Part shown: in pieces, positions 8,285 through 16,301 of the stretch
Numbering within the stretch: position 1 is the stretch's first letter
Layout of the letters: each line of letters starts with the position of its first letter
NCBI RefSeq assembly: GCF_017549005.1
Contig: NZ_JAFYYT010000031.1
Span: forward strand, 1-34,650
Direction: 5' to 3'
Length of the DNA: 34,650 nucleotides
Origin: Ruminococcus sp.
GTDB lineage: Bacteria; Bacillota; Clostridia; Oscillospirales; Ruminococcaceae
Position numbers and translations under genes: made by a program
Notes under the pieces: model-generated
The model's input: only the letters and a program-made list of their open reading frames with translations
Told to the model about the DNA's origin: nothing
Database searches by the model: none

Positions 8285-9464
8285 TGAAGCGTCCCCCTCT
8301 CTCTGCATTGTATACCACAGCCGCCAGCAGCATTATCAAAAGCGATACAACAGTCCAGAAGATGCGGCTGAAAATGAAATTGTTCCGGCTTTCTAGGAAT
8401 ACGTTTCTTTCCATAGGAGTGTTGTGACGGCACACAAGAGTGAATCTGCCTATCCTTCCCGCAAGCTGCCCGAATCCTATCATTACACTGTAGAACCATA
8501 CAACGGTCTGCGTGAGTATCGCGAAAGCCGACGAGAATATTTCAGTGAGAAGTACTCCCAGCGCCGTGGTGAACATAAGGTTAGGCAGCAGCCATACCGT
8601 TGGGAGCTTGAAAAATGCAAGCATATCCATTGACTCTCCCTTGTATACCGAAAGCGCCTCCAGCAGCGCAACGACCATTTCCGCGAAAACGGGGACAAAC
8701 ATCGTGCACAGAAGAGCAGCATACCGCGTGAACACCAGCTTTACCGAAGACGTTTTCCTCGTGTAGACAAGCTCCTCCATGCGGCGTTTTTTGTCTGCAG
8801 CAGTCAGCCACGCAGCAACGAATACTGGAAGTATCGCAAGGATTATACCTGTGTAATCGCAGAAAAGCCTTGCAAGTCCGCGCGTGATCCTGTCTTCCTT
8901 GTAGAAGCCGTCCTGCTCTGCCTGTATTTGCTCCTCGGACATGGGAACGAGCGAAAACGAATACATGAGATTGTCAGGTCTGTACACAGAGCCTCCGCCC
9001 AGCATATCATCAACATCACCCATTATCTCCCTGAACCTGTCGTATGAAAAATTCTCCTTTACGGGTATATCATGATATCCGTACTGCGCCTCTGCCGAGT
9101 ATCCTTCGTAATAGGCCTCCCCCTTATCAAGAAGTTCCTCAAAACCTTTTTCGTCGGTACCTGTTATCTCTTTCAGGTATTCCCTGATCTTGTCGCGCTT
9201 GCTGCCTTTCAGGCGGACAGCCTTATAGTATCCGTACGGGTAGCATATATACTTGTTTGAATTGTAATCCTCCATAAGCGAATTCAGCGCACCTTCCATG
9301 ATCAGGTCATGATCCTCGACCGCAACGAGTCCATCTCTTCCGACATCCTCTTTGCCGGTGCAATCGGAGAAGTAGTTCGTGAAGAAGAACAGCAGCGACA
9401 GTATGCAGTACACGATGAATGCTGCCGAGCGCAGTATTTTTTTGCATTCATGCCTGAACAGCAT
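8235..9464 (-). CDS. ABC transporter permease (ABC-2-like, large external loop)
   Basis: A 409-residue membrane protein. One N-terminal membrane segment (about 13-31) is followed by a roughly 170-residue hydrophilic, Tyr/Asp-rich region that would face outside, then about five more membrane segments. The cytoplasmic loop with KKRRMEELVYTRKTSS resembles the coupling region of ABC-2 permeases. The start ATG overlaps the stop of the ATPase gene (TAATG), so the two are translationally coupled. With the ATPase and the smaller membrane protein it forms an exporter-like complex, similar in layout to lantibiotic or peptide immunity transporters. The exported compound is unknown. Confidence 0.78.
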   Translation of the reverse strand: MLFRHECKKILRSAAFIVYCILSLLFFFTNYFSDCTGKEDVGRDGLVAVEDHDLIMEGALNSLMEDYNSNKYICYPYGYYKAVRLKGSKRDKIREYLKEITGTDEKGFEELLDKGEAYYEGYSAEAQYGYHDIPVKENFSYDRFREIMGDVDDMLGGGSVYRPDNLMYSFSLVPMSEEQIQAEQDGFYKEDRITRGLARLFCDYTGIILAILPVFVAAWLTAADKKRRMEELVYTRKTSSVKLVFTRYAALLCTMFVPVFAEMVVALLEALSVYKGESMDMLAFFKLPTVWLLPNLMFTTALGVLLTEIFSSAFAILTQTVVWFYSVMIGFGQLAGRIGRFTLVCRHNTPMERNVFLESRNNFIFSRIFWTVVSLLIMLLAAVVYNAERGGRFNGIRLFGKDSIFRRKA

Positions 9465-10360
9465 TACTCATCACCGCCTTTCATATCGCAGCCATTCGAG
9501 CGCAGGCAGTACATATATGCCCCCTCGATGTCAGGCTCGGTCAGAACTGCATTCGGCAGGTCGGGCTCAGAATCGGAAACGATAGTGACAGTCGTGTATT
9601 CAGCCTGCGACACCATTCCTGTAACGATGTATTCCTTCTTTATCTGAGCCATGTACCGCTTCTCTATATTGGCAGTATAAATATGACCGCGCGCATTTTC
9701 GATCAGCTCGCTGACAGTACCATGCCATAGTATCCTTCCCTCGTCCATAATGGCTATATTCTCACAGGTGGACTCCACGTCACCGACGATATGGGTAGAG
9801 AGTATGACAATACGCTCCTCAGCCGTTTCGCAGAGCAGATTGCGGAAGCGTATACGCTCCTCGGGGTCGAGACCTGCGGTCGGCTCATCAACGATGAGCA
9901 CCTCAGGATCATGGAGCAGAGCCTGTGCGATACCGAGTCTGCGCTTCATACCGCCCGAGAGCTGTTTTATCTTCTTGGAGCGGTCATTATACAGGTTAAC
10001 TTTTTTCAGCAGCGATCCTACCCTCTTTTTCCGCTCTGCGGCAGGTATGCCCGAAAGTGCACCGAGGTAGTCAAGAGCCTCGTCCGTGCGCATATTCGGA
10101 TACATGGAAAAATCCTGGGGCAGATAGCCTGTCATTGAGCGTATCTTTGCCGCTTCTTTCACGGGGACACCGCATACAGTTATCTCGCCGCTCTTTTTGG
10201 GCTGAAGAGCAGCGATAGTCTTCATCAGCGTAGTTTTTCCCGCGCCGTTACGCCCGAGCAGGCCGAACATACCCTGCCCGATAGTAAGGTCTATATCAAA
10301 CAGCACCTGTTTTCTCCCGTAGAATTTATTCATGCCTTTTATGACTATTTTTTTGTCCAT
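9464..10360 (-). CDS. ABC transporter ATP-binding protein
   Basis: A 298-residue nucleotide-binding subunit and the first gene of the ABC/two-component operon. Walker A is GRNGAGKTT (about 35-43). The Q-loop YLPQDF, signature LSGGMKRRLG, Walker B VLIVDEPTAGLD and switch His in ILSTHIV are all intact, so it should hydrolyse ATP. A C-terminal tail of about 85 residues after the core is typical of exporters of the antibiotic or peptide resistance type. The frame extends upstream to a TTG at 10387, but AAAGGAG lies 7 bases before the ATG at 10360, which I take as the start. Upstream, TCTGA-TT-TCAGA (10418-10429) is a possible but weak operator; no clear -35/-10 pair was found. Confidence 0.92.
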   Translation of the reverse strand: MDKKIVIKGMNKFYGRKQVLFDIDLTIGQGMFGLLGRNGAGKTTLMKTIAALQPKKSGEITVCGVPVKEAAKIRSMTGYLPQDFSMYPNMRTDEALDYLGALSGIPAAERKKRVGSLLKKVNLYNDRSKKIKQLSGGMKRRLGIAQALLHDPEVLIVDEPTAGLDPEERIRFRNLLCETAEERIVILSTHIVGDVESTCENIAIMDEGRILWHGTVSELIENARGHIYTANIEKRYMAQIKKEYIVTGMVSQAEYTTVTIVSDSEPDLPNAVLTEPDIEGAYMYCLRSNGCDMKGGDE

Positions 10361-10536
10361 ACAGACACTCCTTTCATTGTTGTACAAACATCATAACAGG
10401 AGAATTTCAACTTTTTATCTGATTTCAGACAACAATCCAAAAAATATTTCTGACGGCTTTGCACCGTATCCCATCGCGTATTTCCGTCACGGTCTGTGTA
10501 TAAACGGTCAAGAAAGTGTTCCATGCGCTGTATTGC

Positions 10537-10582
10537 ACAAAAAAGCTCTCGAAAATGAACTTCTGCCATTTTCGGGAGCTTT
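10537..10582 (-). terminator. rho-independent terminator
   Basis: A stem of about 15 bp (10543-10557 with 10567-10581, one G-U pair) is followed on the minus strand by TTTTTTG. It ends the unit containing the small membrane-anchored gene and separates it from the ABC operon. Confidence 0.8.
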
Positions 10583-10605
10583 CATAACAGGTCATCAATA
10601 AAGCA

Positions 10606-11094
10606 TTATTTCTGCTTGTCGGATATGTAAGCGTTCGTACTGAGATCAACGATTTCAGGTCTGAAAAATGTTCCTGTCCTGAAAACAAAGGAAATATAGA
10701 TATTGTATGTTTCGCCGTCAATAGTTACTTCCCGCGCCAATTTGTCATACAGGCTGCTTTTATCCGTAGGGAAATAATCCGACCAGCTGCCGTTTATTTC
10801 GTATTTATAGTCCATATTCTTATATTTGTCGCAGAATGAGAACATTTCTTCATCGCTTGAAAATCTGAAGTCGTTTTTATCTACCAGCTTTTTCAGGTCG
10901 CTGCTCAGCATACCGTAGTCGATATAATCGCCGAGCTCGCTTATTCCGTTGCATTTATTGTCCATATTTTCATAGAATTTATTGCAGTAAGCCCTTTTAG
11001 CAACTATCCACGTTGGAACTGCCGCTATTATTACTCCTACAGCGATCAAGAAAATTATGACTCTTTTTAATAATATTCCCCTTTTTCCTTCCAT
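10606..11094 (-). CDS. hypothetical membrane-anchored protein
   Basis: A 162-residue protein I do not recognise. A basic N-terminus is followed by one hydrophobic segment (about 9-30), then a hydrophilic domain rich in Tyr, Asp and Lys that should lie outside the membrane. No lipobox or catalytic motif is visible. The ribosome-binding site AAGGAG is 8 bases upstream of the ATG. It follows the IseA-like dockerin gene by 57 bases with no terminator between, so the two are probably cotranscribed and it may assist that protein at the membrane. That role is inferred from position only. Confidence 0.7.
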   Translation of the reverse strand: MEGKRGILLKRVIIFLIAVGVIIAAVPTWIVAKRAYCNKFYENMDNKCNGISELGDYIDYGMLSSDLKKLVDKNDFRFSSDEEMFSFCDKYKNMDYKYEINGSWSDYFPTDKSSLYDKLAREVTIDGETYNIYISFVFRTGTFFRPEIVDLSTNAYISDKQK

Positions 11095-11151
11095 CTTTTT
11101 GTCTCCTTATATCAATTTAGTTTTCAGACGAGTATTGAGTACACTTTGTGA

Positions 11152-12615
11152 TCAAAGATCAAGAAGCTTTTCCTGGATCGTATGAGCGTCCCCTACTGTC
11201 AGGCCATTGCCGTCTGAATCTGCATTAGCTCTGCCCTGTGCGGAAAGATGTATCGTTGCTGTGCCATTCTCGCCGTATTTATTCGGATTTGCAAGCGCCC
11301 GCATTACAAGGACAGCGTCGGACATATCGACCTGACCGTCGCAGTTGGCATCTCCGATAACTGAAGCAACAGGATTTACAACAGGTGCGCTTTCGGTTTT
11401 GAAGTCGCCGGTAGTAAAGCTGCTCATCTTCCAGCTGCCGTTTTCAAGTACAAATACCGCTTTGCATTTGCCCTGTATCTGATTGCTTAAAACCGTTGTT
11501 GCCGTGAATTTGTCTGCGGTAACATCTGATACCATAACGCCCTCACTTGTATCGAACAGCAGCGAGCCTCTTCTGCCGTCTGATTCATAAAGAATATTGT
11601 CTTTTTCAGCAAAACGTGCGTCGCATTCCTTCATGAAGTAGTCTTTCACTTCACCTGTGAATTTCTTTCCGATGATATCCTTCAGCTCTTCAATTGACTT
11701 GAATAATGAAAAATCAGTGACTTCATAGTAGCTTATATCACCTTTTTTGAATGCTTCCTCGTCACTGTGAGCAATTCCGCTTGCAAAAAGGCTGTCAAAA
11801 AATGAGTAAGCTTCCATTTTTTCAATAGCATGAGTATTAAGAGACTTTTTGTCTGCCTCGCGCACAAGGCGTATTCTGCCGGAATTGCCGAGATAGAGCT
11901 CATCAGGTCTTGCATTAAGGCAAGTAGCGGTATATTTTATCTCCGAACCTTCGATAAATCTGAGAACTGCAAACATTTTGCCGCCGATAGTCTCATCGCC
12001 GACCTTTACTTCGCCTTTGCTCGTATTGCCGTCAATATCAGTGTATTTATATGTACCGTCTGCACTGATCTCAAATGTTCCGCTCTCTCTTGCGGAAATA
12101 TCAACAGGATAGCCGCCGTTGGATTCCTGATATTTCCACTTGCCCAGGAAATCATTTAGGTTAACTTCTGCCGAACCCTTGCGGACAAGACGTGAAATAC
12201 GGTTATTTCCCATATATAATGCGTCGGGATCGTTCTGACGGTAATAACCGCCGAATTTATGCTCTGAGCCCTCATAGAAGTCAACTGTCTGTAAGGTCGT
12301 GCTTCCGATAGTCTCAAAACCGAGCTTTACTGTACCTGTTGAAGTTTTTCCGTTTACATCTGTATATGTGTATGTTCCGTCCTTGCTGATAACAACTGTG
12401 CCATTGTCCTTTGAGCTGATATCAACATCATAGTTAGTATCAGAAACCTGATATTTCCACTGACCGACAAGCTGCTCTATGCTGACATTTCCGTCAGAAG
12501 CTTCTGATGTTACGGAAGCTGTTGCTGTCTCAGCTGCATAAGCTGATGTGATGGGAGCTGCTGAAAGCATAATGCCGAGTGCGGCAATAACAGAAACGAT
12601 ATTCTTGGTGATCAT
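11152..12615 (-). CDS. exported dockerin protein with duplicated N-terminal domain and IseA-like domain
   Basis: A secreted protein of 487 residues. The signal peptide ends near AYAAETA. Two tandem copies of a beta-rich domain of about 100 residues follow (starting at about 47 and 152), each with WKYQ, DIS, DGTY-YTD-G-TS-G and a DxLY[ML]GN-xRI-RLVR ending. Residues about 255-405 resemble the IseA/YoeB family of cell-wall DL-endopeptidase inhibitors: SIEELKDIIGKKFT, an ILYESDGRRG turn and ENGSWKMSSF. The C-terminal 68 residues are a dockerin with DANCDGQVDMSDAVLVM and a second loop DSDGNGLTVGDAHTIQ. If the IseA resemblance holds, it would place a wall-hydrolase regulator on the scaffold. GGAGG lies 8 bases before the ATG. 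The promoter is an ECF-like site about 100 bases upstream. Confidence 0.82.
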   Translation of the reverse strand: MITKNIVSVIAALGIMLSAAPITSAYAAETATASVTSEASDGNVSIEQLVGQWKYQVSDTNYDVDISSKDNGTVVISKDGTYTYTDVNGKTSTGTVKLGFETIGSTTLQTVDFYEGSEHKFGGYYRQNDPDALYMGNNRISRLVRKGSAEVNLNDFLGKWKYQESNGGYPVDISARESGTFEISADGTYKYTDIDGNTSKGEVKVGDETIGGKMFAVLRFIEGSEIKYTATCLNARPDELYLGNSGRIRLVREADKKSLNTHAIEKMEAYSFFDSLFASGIAHSDEEAFKKGDISYYEVTDFSLFKSIEELKDIIGKKFTGEVKDYFMKECDARFAEKDNILYESDGRRGSLLFDTSEGVMVSDVTADKFTATTVLSNQIQGKCKAVFVLENGSWKMSSFTTGDFKTESAPVVNPVASVIGDANCDGQVDMSDAVLVMRALANPNKYGENGTATIHLSAQGRANADSDGNGLTVGDAHTIQEKLLDL

Positions 12616-12712
12616 AATGATTTCCTCCGATATTCTCTTTTATAATAATCTGCACATAATAACCTGTATGTGCGTTTTGATGTGTCCTTGCGGAACGTTT
12701 TGTTGTGGTCGA

Positions 12713-12756
12713 CCTTTCATAAACAACAATCGGAATGCAAATATCAAGTGTTACAT
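12713..12756 (-). promoter_or_regulatory. ECF-sigma-like promoter element, copy 1
   Basis: Read on the minus strand, this 44-base element has ATGTAACAC, CGATTGTT and TTTATGAAAGG at exactly the same spacing as at 15408-15451 (33 of 44 bases identical). TGTAAC and CGAT are 17 bases apart, matching the layout of sigma-X-type ECF promoters (TGTAAC-N17-CGAC). It ends 97 bases before the ATG of the dockerin protein. Confidence 0.55.
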
Positions 12757-12857
12757 CAATGAAAAAAATTTTTTGTGTTTTTTTCCGGCAAGAGGAATAT
12801 CCTTGGGAAAACAGCGTATTTACGGACTTGTTTCCAAGCTTCAGATGTCATAATTAT

Positions 12858-12933
12858 AAAAAAACCGCCCTCAATCTGATATGCACCCCAAAAGTTAGAC
12901 ACTTTTGGAGGTGCATATCAGATTGAGGGCGGT
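12858..12933 (-). terminator. very long palindrome acting as terminator, IS-end-like core
   Basis: Arms 12864-12895 and 12901-12933 pair almost perfectly (32 bp with one bulged base) around a 5-base loop. Seven U follow on the minus strand, so this terminates the GGDEF-EAL gene whose stop is about 20 bases before it. The centre reads GCACCCCAAAAGTTAGAC, the type of sequence found at the ends of IS3/IS150-group elements. That suggests a terminator made from, or now serving as, a small inverted-repeat element. Confidence 0.75.
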
Positions 12934-12950
12934 CACCTGACACTATCAAA

Positions 12951-15179
12951 TCATGCTATAATATCGTTCACGAGCTTTTCCGCGTCCTCTGCCGACATGG
13001 GACGTCCCCATATGAAGCCCTGCACATAATCGCAGCCGATGGTGCGAAGAGCTTCAAGCTGTTCCTGTTCCTCGACGCCTTCCGAAATAACGTCAAGTCC
13101 CATGATATGTCCCATTGAGATCATCGCCGCAACATACTGCTTCGAGGACTCGCTTGTATTTATCTTATCAATAAACGACTTGTCTATTTTCAGCAGATTT
13201 GCAGGTATCTTGCTGAGATAGCTCAGAGACGAATAGCCTGTGCCGAAATCGTCTATGGCAATTTTCACGCCCATTTCTCTCAGGGCATTTATACAATCCA
13301 GAGCCTTATCAGCCGAGTCGATAAGTATGGATTCGGTTATCTCTATCTCGATCTGGATCGAAGCGATACCGCTTTTATTTATGAGCTCCCTTATCTCCTC
13401 AAGGAAACCTTTTTTCATAAGGTGTCTTGCCGAAGCATTAAGGCTCAGAGTCAGATCAAATCCTGTTTTTTTCACAAGGCTGCTGAAAAAATCCGTAGCT
13501 TTCCTGAAAACCATACTGTCTACCTTATCAATAAGACCGACTTTTTCCGCAACGGGTATGAACTCTCCCGGAGAAATGAAGTTTCCGTCAGAGTCCTTCA
13601 TACGTGCAAGTGCTTCAAAGCCGCGAAGCTTGTGTTCCATGTCATACTGCGGCTGTAAATTGAAGTATATCGTTTCATTTTTCAGGGCTTTGCGTATTAT
13701 GTTCTCGATTTCAAGAGTACGCTCATTTTTGAGGATATCGGAAGAATACCTAAGGATATGATCGCTGCTGTTGGCTTTTTTAATCTCATTCATAGCAAGA
13801 TCCGCGTGCGATAAAAGTGAATCAGCCGTACTTGCGTCCGTAGGATACTCAGCATATCCGAAGCTTGCCGTTATGTAAATATCACAGCCGTCCACAGTCA
13901 GACTTTCATTGAGAGCGTCGGCATATCGTGCAATAATGCTTCTCAGCTCTTCATCGGAACTGTATCCGTGAATAATAAGCAGAAACTCATCGCCGTTCAG
14001 ACGGGTCATGTAGTCCGTATATCCCGAACTCCTGTTATCGGAAATGGCTTTCCAGCGCTTTGAGACTTCGGTCAGCACCTTGTTTCCTGCCTTGAATCCC
14101 AATGCGTCATTGATACTCTTAAAATGATTGAGATCTATCGAGACTACGGTAAATCTTTCTTCCCGTCTGACAAGGTCGGCAACATAATCCGAGCTTGCAA
14201 AACGATTCGGAAGTTTCGTAAGCGCGTCGGTATAGCTCAGATACCTGAGGTGCTCGACCATTCTGTTGCTGTAAAGCTCAGACGCAAGGATAAACGTAGT
14301 CAGTTCCAGTGTTTCCTTGATAGTGCTGACTTTATCATCGCTGAAATTGATAGCCCATATGTAGCCCAACAGTTCATTTTTGAACATAAGCGGAAACAGT
14401 ACTATCGTTTTACCGCCTGCACTTGTAATGGAATTATGCCATATGGGATTGCGTTCCCTGACAACTTCCATATCGCGCTCGTTTTTTACTATCAGACAGT
14501 TGCTTCCCGCAAGGGTGTCCAGCCACGAATAGGCAATATCGTAAAAGGCGTCGTCCACGTATCTGTCCATAGGAAGAAGATCCGTATCCTTTGAAAAGGC
14601 TTCGCACAGTACGGAACACTTTCTGTTCGCAGTATCCATTAGCAGGATACAGCAATGCTCGGATTCGCATAGATCGCGGATATCAGAGCATACCTCTTTC
14701 ATTGCCTGCTGAAAATCATCGGGATTCTGCAGCTTAATACAGGTCTCGAGCACATAAGAGGCTATGTTTCCCGAAGGCTTTGCCATTCTCTTTGCATCCG
14801 GCTTCAGATCAACATCAACGATATACAGGCAATAGCATATGTTGCCGTCGTCTGAATACAGCGGTACGAACGACATATCGAACCATATATCGAATCTTGT
14901 AGGATGTGCATAGGAGTGAACGCATTTCTTCTGCACAGCCGCTTCATAACAGGCCTCTTCAAAATTCAGGTCTCTTTCCACATAATCGCAGTATTCGGAA
15001 TTCGGTACGAATTTTCGCTTCAGCATACTCATTCCGTCTACAGGTCTTTCGATCGTGTCTACATAAGCCTGATTTCCCGTAACTATCCTGATTTTTCCAT
15101 ATGTATCGTAATCTATTTTTTCAACTGATATTACACAAGCAGCTTTCCCGATACTGTCAACAATTGCACGGAATCTCAT
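12951..15179 (-). CDS. GAF-GGDEF-EAL cyclic-di-GMP enzyme
   Basis: A predicted soluble 742-residue c-di-GMP enzyme with no membrane segment. Residues about 1-125 look PAS-like and about 150-300 GAF-like, so it should sense a small ligand or redox state. The GGDEF domain (about 310-485) has DALTKLPNR, Mg-binding D in VVSIDLNHF, and the signature as NGDEF at 395-399. The upstream inhibitory RxxD is replaced by GYTD. The EAL domain has E522 in FEALARM, N in LSLNAS, E in IEIEITES, DDFGTGYSS, K in LKIDKSFID, E in ISEGVEEQ and QGF, a complete phosphodiesterase set. Degradation of c-di-GMP is the likely main activity; synthesis is uncertain. The frame extends to 15293, but GGGGGGAT sits before the ATG at 15179. 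Transcribed alone from its own promoter. Confidence 0.9.
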   Translation of the reverse strand: MRFRAIVDSIGKAACVISVEKIDYDTYGKIRIVTGNQAYVDTIERPVDGMSMLKRKFVPNSEYCDYVERDLNFEEACYEAAVQKKCVHSYAHPTRFDIWFDMSFVPLYSDDGNICYCLYIVDVDLKPDAKRMAKPSGNIASYVLETCIKLQNPDDFQQAMKEVCSDIRDLCESEHCCILLMDTANRKCSVLCEAFSKDTDLLPMDRYVDDAFYDIAYSWLDTLAGSNCLIVKNERDMEVVRERNPIWHNSITSAGGKTIVLFPLMFKNELLGYIWAINFSDDKVSTIKETLELTTFILASELYSNRMVEHLRYLSYTDALTKLPNRFASSDYVADLVRREERFTVVSIDLNHFKSINDALGFKAGNKVLTEVSKRWKAISDNRSSGYTDYMTRLNGDEFLLIIHGYSSDEELRSIIARYADALNESLTVDGCDIYITASFGYAEYPTDASTADSLLSHADLAMNEIKKANSSDHILRYSSDILKNERTLEIENIIRKALKNETIYFNLQPQYDMEHKLRGFEALARMKDSDGNFISPGEFIPVAEKVGLIDKVDSMVFRKATDFFSSLVKKTGFDLTLSLNASARHLMKKGFLEEIRELINKSGIASIQIEIEITESILIDSADKALDCINALREMGVKIAIDDFGTGYSSLSYLSKIPANLLKIDKSFIDKINTSESSKQYVAAMISMGHIMGLDVISEGVEEQEQLEALRTIGCDYVQGFIWGRPMSAEDAEKLVNDIIA

Positions 15180-15231
15180 GATATGATCCCCCCTGATTAT
15201 AAAAGAACATCTATCCTGTATTCTTAGTTCT

Positions 15232-15260
15232 ATTTTACCATTTTTACCCAACTGCTTCAA
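15232..15260 (-). promoter_or_regulatory. sigma-A-type promoter of the GGDEF-EAL gene
   Basis: On the minus strand TTGAAG (15255-15260) and TAAAAT (15232-15237) are 17 bases apart, leaving a leader of about 45 bases before the ATG at 15179. Confidence 0.55.
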
Positions 15261-15407
15261 TAAACTGTAATTAAAGTTTACAAACCCGAACAAAAAATAG
15301 GCAGTTCATACAAAGTTGCAAATGAGATTTTGTGCGTTAATACAATTACCGCTCATAATACAGTGAAAGATCTTTACGTAAAACTTTTTTTAAAATTTTT
15401 TCCAGAA

Positions 15408-15451
15408 ATGTAACACTTTGTTTCCCTGCTGCGATTGTTATTTATGAAAGG
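15408..15451 (+). promoter_or_regulatory. ECF-sigma-like promoter element, copy 2
   Basis: ATGTAACAC, CGATTGTT and TTTATGAAAGG occur in the same order and spacing as in the minus-strand copy at 12713-12756, with TGTAAC and CGAT 17 bases apart. It ends 107 bases before the ATG of the small secreted protein. The rest of the divergent 15180-15558 region is AT-rich and I see no gene in it. Confidence 0.55.
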
Positions 15452-15558
15452 ACAATCCATATATCGAATTGCCCTGAAACGATTAAAGAGTTCAGGCGCC
15501 GAACTATTTAATATACTTCAGATCCAGAATAAGATCAAGAATTACGGAGGTAATCAAT

Positions 15559-15936
15559 ATGACAAACATCAAACGAAGAGTTTCCGCTTTTATCGCTGCT
15601 TTTGCCATGATGGGGGCAGTAACAGTTCCCGCTTCAGCAAAGTATGTGACCAATGAATCCGCTGTTACGGCATCAGCAGAATATATACCGTGCTGCTGTT
15701 ATGACATTTCTTACAGAGCTGACGTAAAGGCAGGCACAAAGTTCAGAGAAAGCCCGTCAAAGAACGCTAAGGTAGTTGCTTCGGTCAAGAAGCGTACTTA
15801 CGGAAAAAAGGTGTATTTTGAAAAGGTAGCCTGCTATAATTTCAGTGCCGATTCGGGATACAGCCATATGAACGGCACCTGGCTCTATTCAACCTATGAT
15901 AAGGGCTGGGTAAATTACAATGATATCATTTCCTGA
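15559..15936 (+). CDS. small secreted protein with bacterial SH3-like domain
   Basis: A 125-residue exported protein. The signal peptide (1-27) ends with PASAK, a good signal peptidase I site. After a short segment with three adjacent Cys (PCCCYD), residues about 52-125 read like a bacterial SH3 domain: KAGTKFRESPSKNAKVVASV matches the usual start of such domains, and WLYSTYDKGWVNYNDI matches the usual end. These domains bind wall peptides or mediate contacts outside the cell. No enzymatic domain is attached. The Cys cluster could coordinate metal or form disulfides. GGAGG is 8 bases upstream of the ATG. A strong terminator follows, so it is monocistronic, and its promoter resembles that of the dockerin gene at 11152-12615. 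Confidence 0.8.
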   Translation: MTNIKRRVSAFIAAFAMMGAVTVPASAKYVTNESAVTASAEYIPCCCYDISYRADVKAGTKFRESPSKNAKVVASVKKRTYGKKVYFEKVACYNFSADSGYSHMNGTWLYSTYDKGWVNYNDIIS

Positions 15937-16056
15937 TCCTAAAAAGTCAAAAATATTATTTATCAAAGCAAACGAATATATCATGGTGAAATCTATAATA
16001 CAGATCATTCACAGTTGCAATACTGTCACACCTCTCATATTCACAGCATAATATGT

Positions 16057-16084
16057 AAAAAAGGCGGCTTTGCCGCCTTTTTTT
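16057..16084 (+). terminator. rho-independent terminator of the small secreted protein gene
   Basis: A stem of AAAAAGGCGGC type with a 3-base TTT loop (16058-16081) is followed by a T-run. It lies about 120 bases after the stop of the SH3-like gene. The A-run on its left makes it usable in both directions. Confidence 0.85.
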
Positions 16085-16115
16085 ATTCAATAAAACATCT
16101 TCCGAATAACTTAGT

Positions 16116-16301
16116 TTAAGTTGTTTCGCAATGGCATGCATTAAGTATCACGATTTGTATTTCATTTTCCATATCTGTAATAGCTATGGACATTGCATCG
16201 TTATCAGTTCTTTTGGCTATTAGCGATACTCCGTACATCGTGAACAACGCACAGCCATAAATTAATACTCCGCCGACTATCTTTCAGTTTACTTTTTTCA
16301 T
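16116..16301 (-). pseudogene. disrupted small membrane-protein-like ORF (in-frame TGA at codon 6)
   Basis: The minus frame starts MKKVN, meets TGA at 16284-16286, and then runs without a stop to TAA at 16116, giving 61 codons in all. The post-stop part begins KIVGGVLIYGCALFTMYGVS, which looks like one membrane segment, and ends ILNACHCETT. A single base change (TGA to TGG) would restore the frame. The N-terminal third is shared with the repeat copy near 1.2 kb. It may be a decayed gene, or translated from an internal start; no ribosome-binding site supports the latter. Confidence 0.35.

Noticed and set aside
10418-10429. TCTGA-TT-TCAGA palindrome before the ABC operon as the response-regulator site
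   Set aside because: OmpR-type regulators usually bind direct repeats, no second copy was seen, and the promoter itself could not be placed.
15435-15656. Plus-strand 73-codon frame overlapping the start of the SH3-like gene
   Set aside because: It has no ribosome-binding site and runs out of frame into a well-supported gene. Only its ATGAAAGG beginning is noted as a finding.
15956-16141. Minus-strand 61-codon frame ending near the SH3-like gene
   Set aside because: It runs through the terminator hairpin at 16057-16084, has no ribosome-binding site, and the composition is not protein-like.
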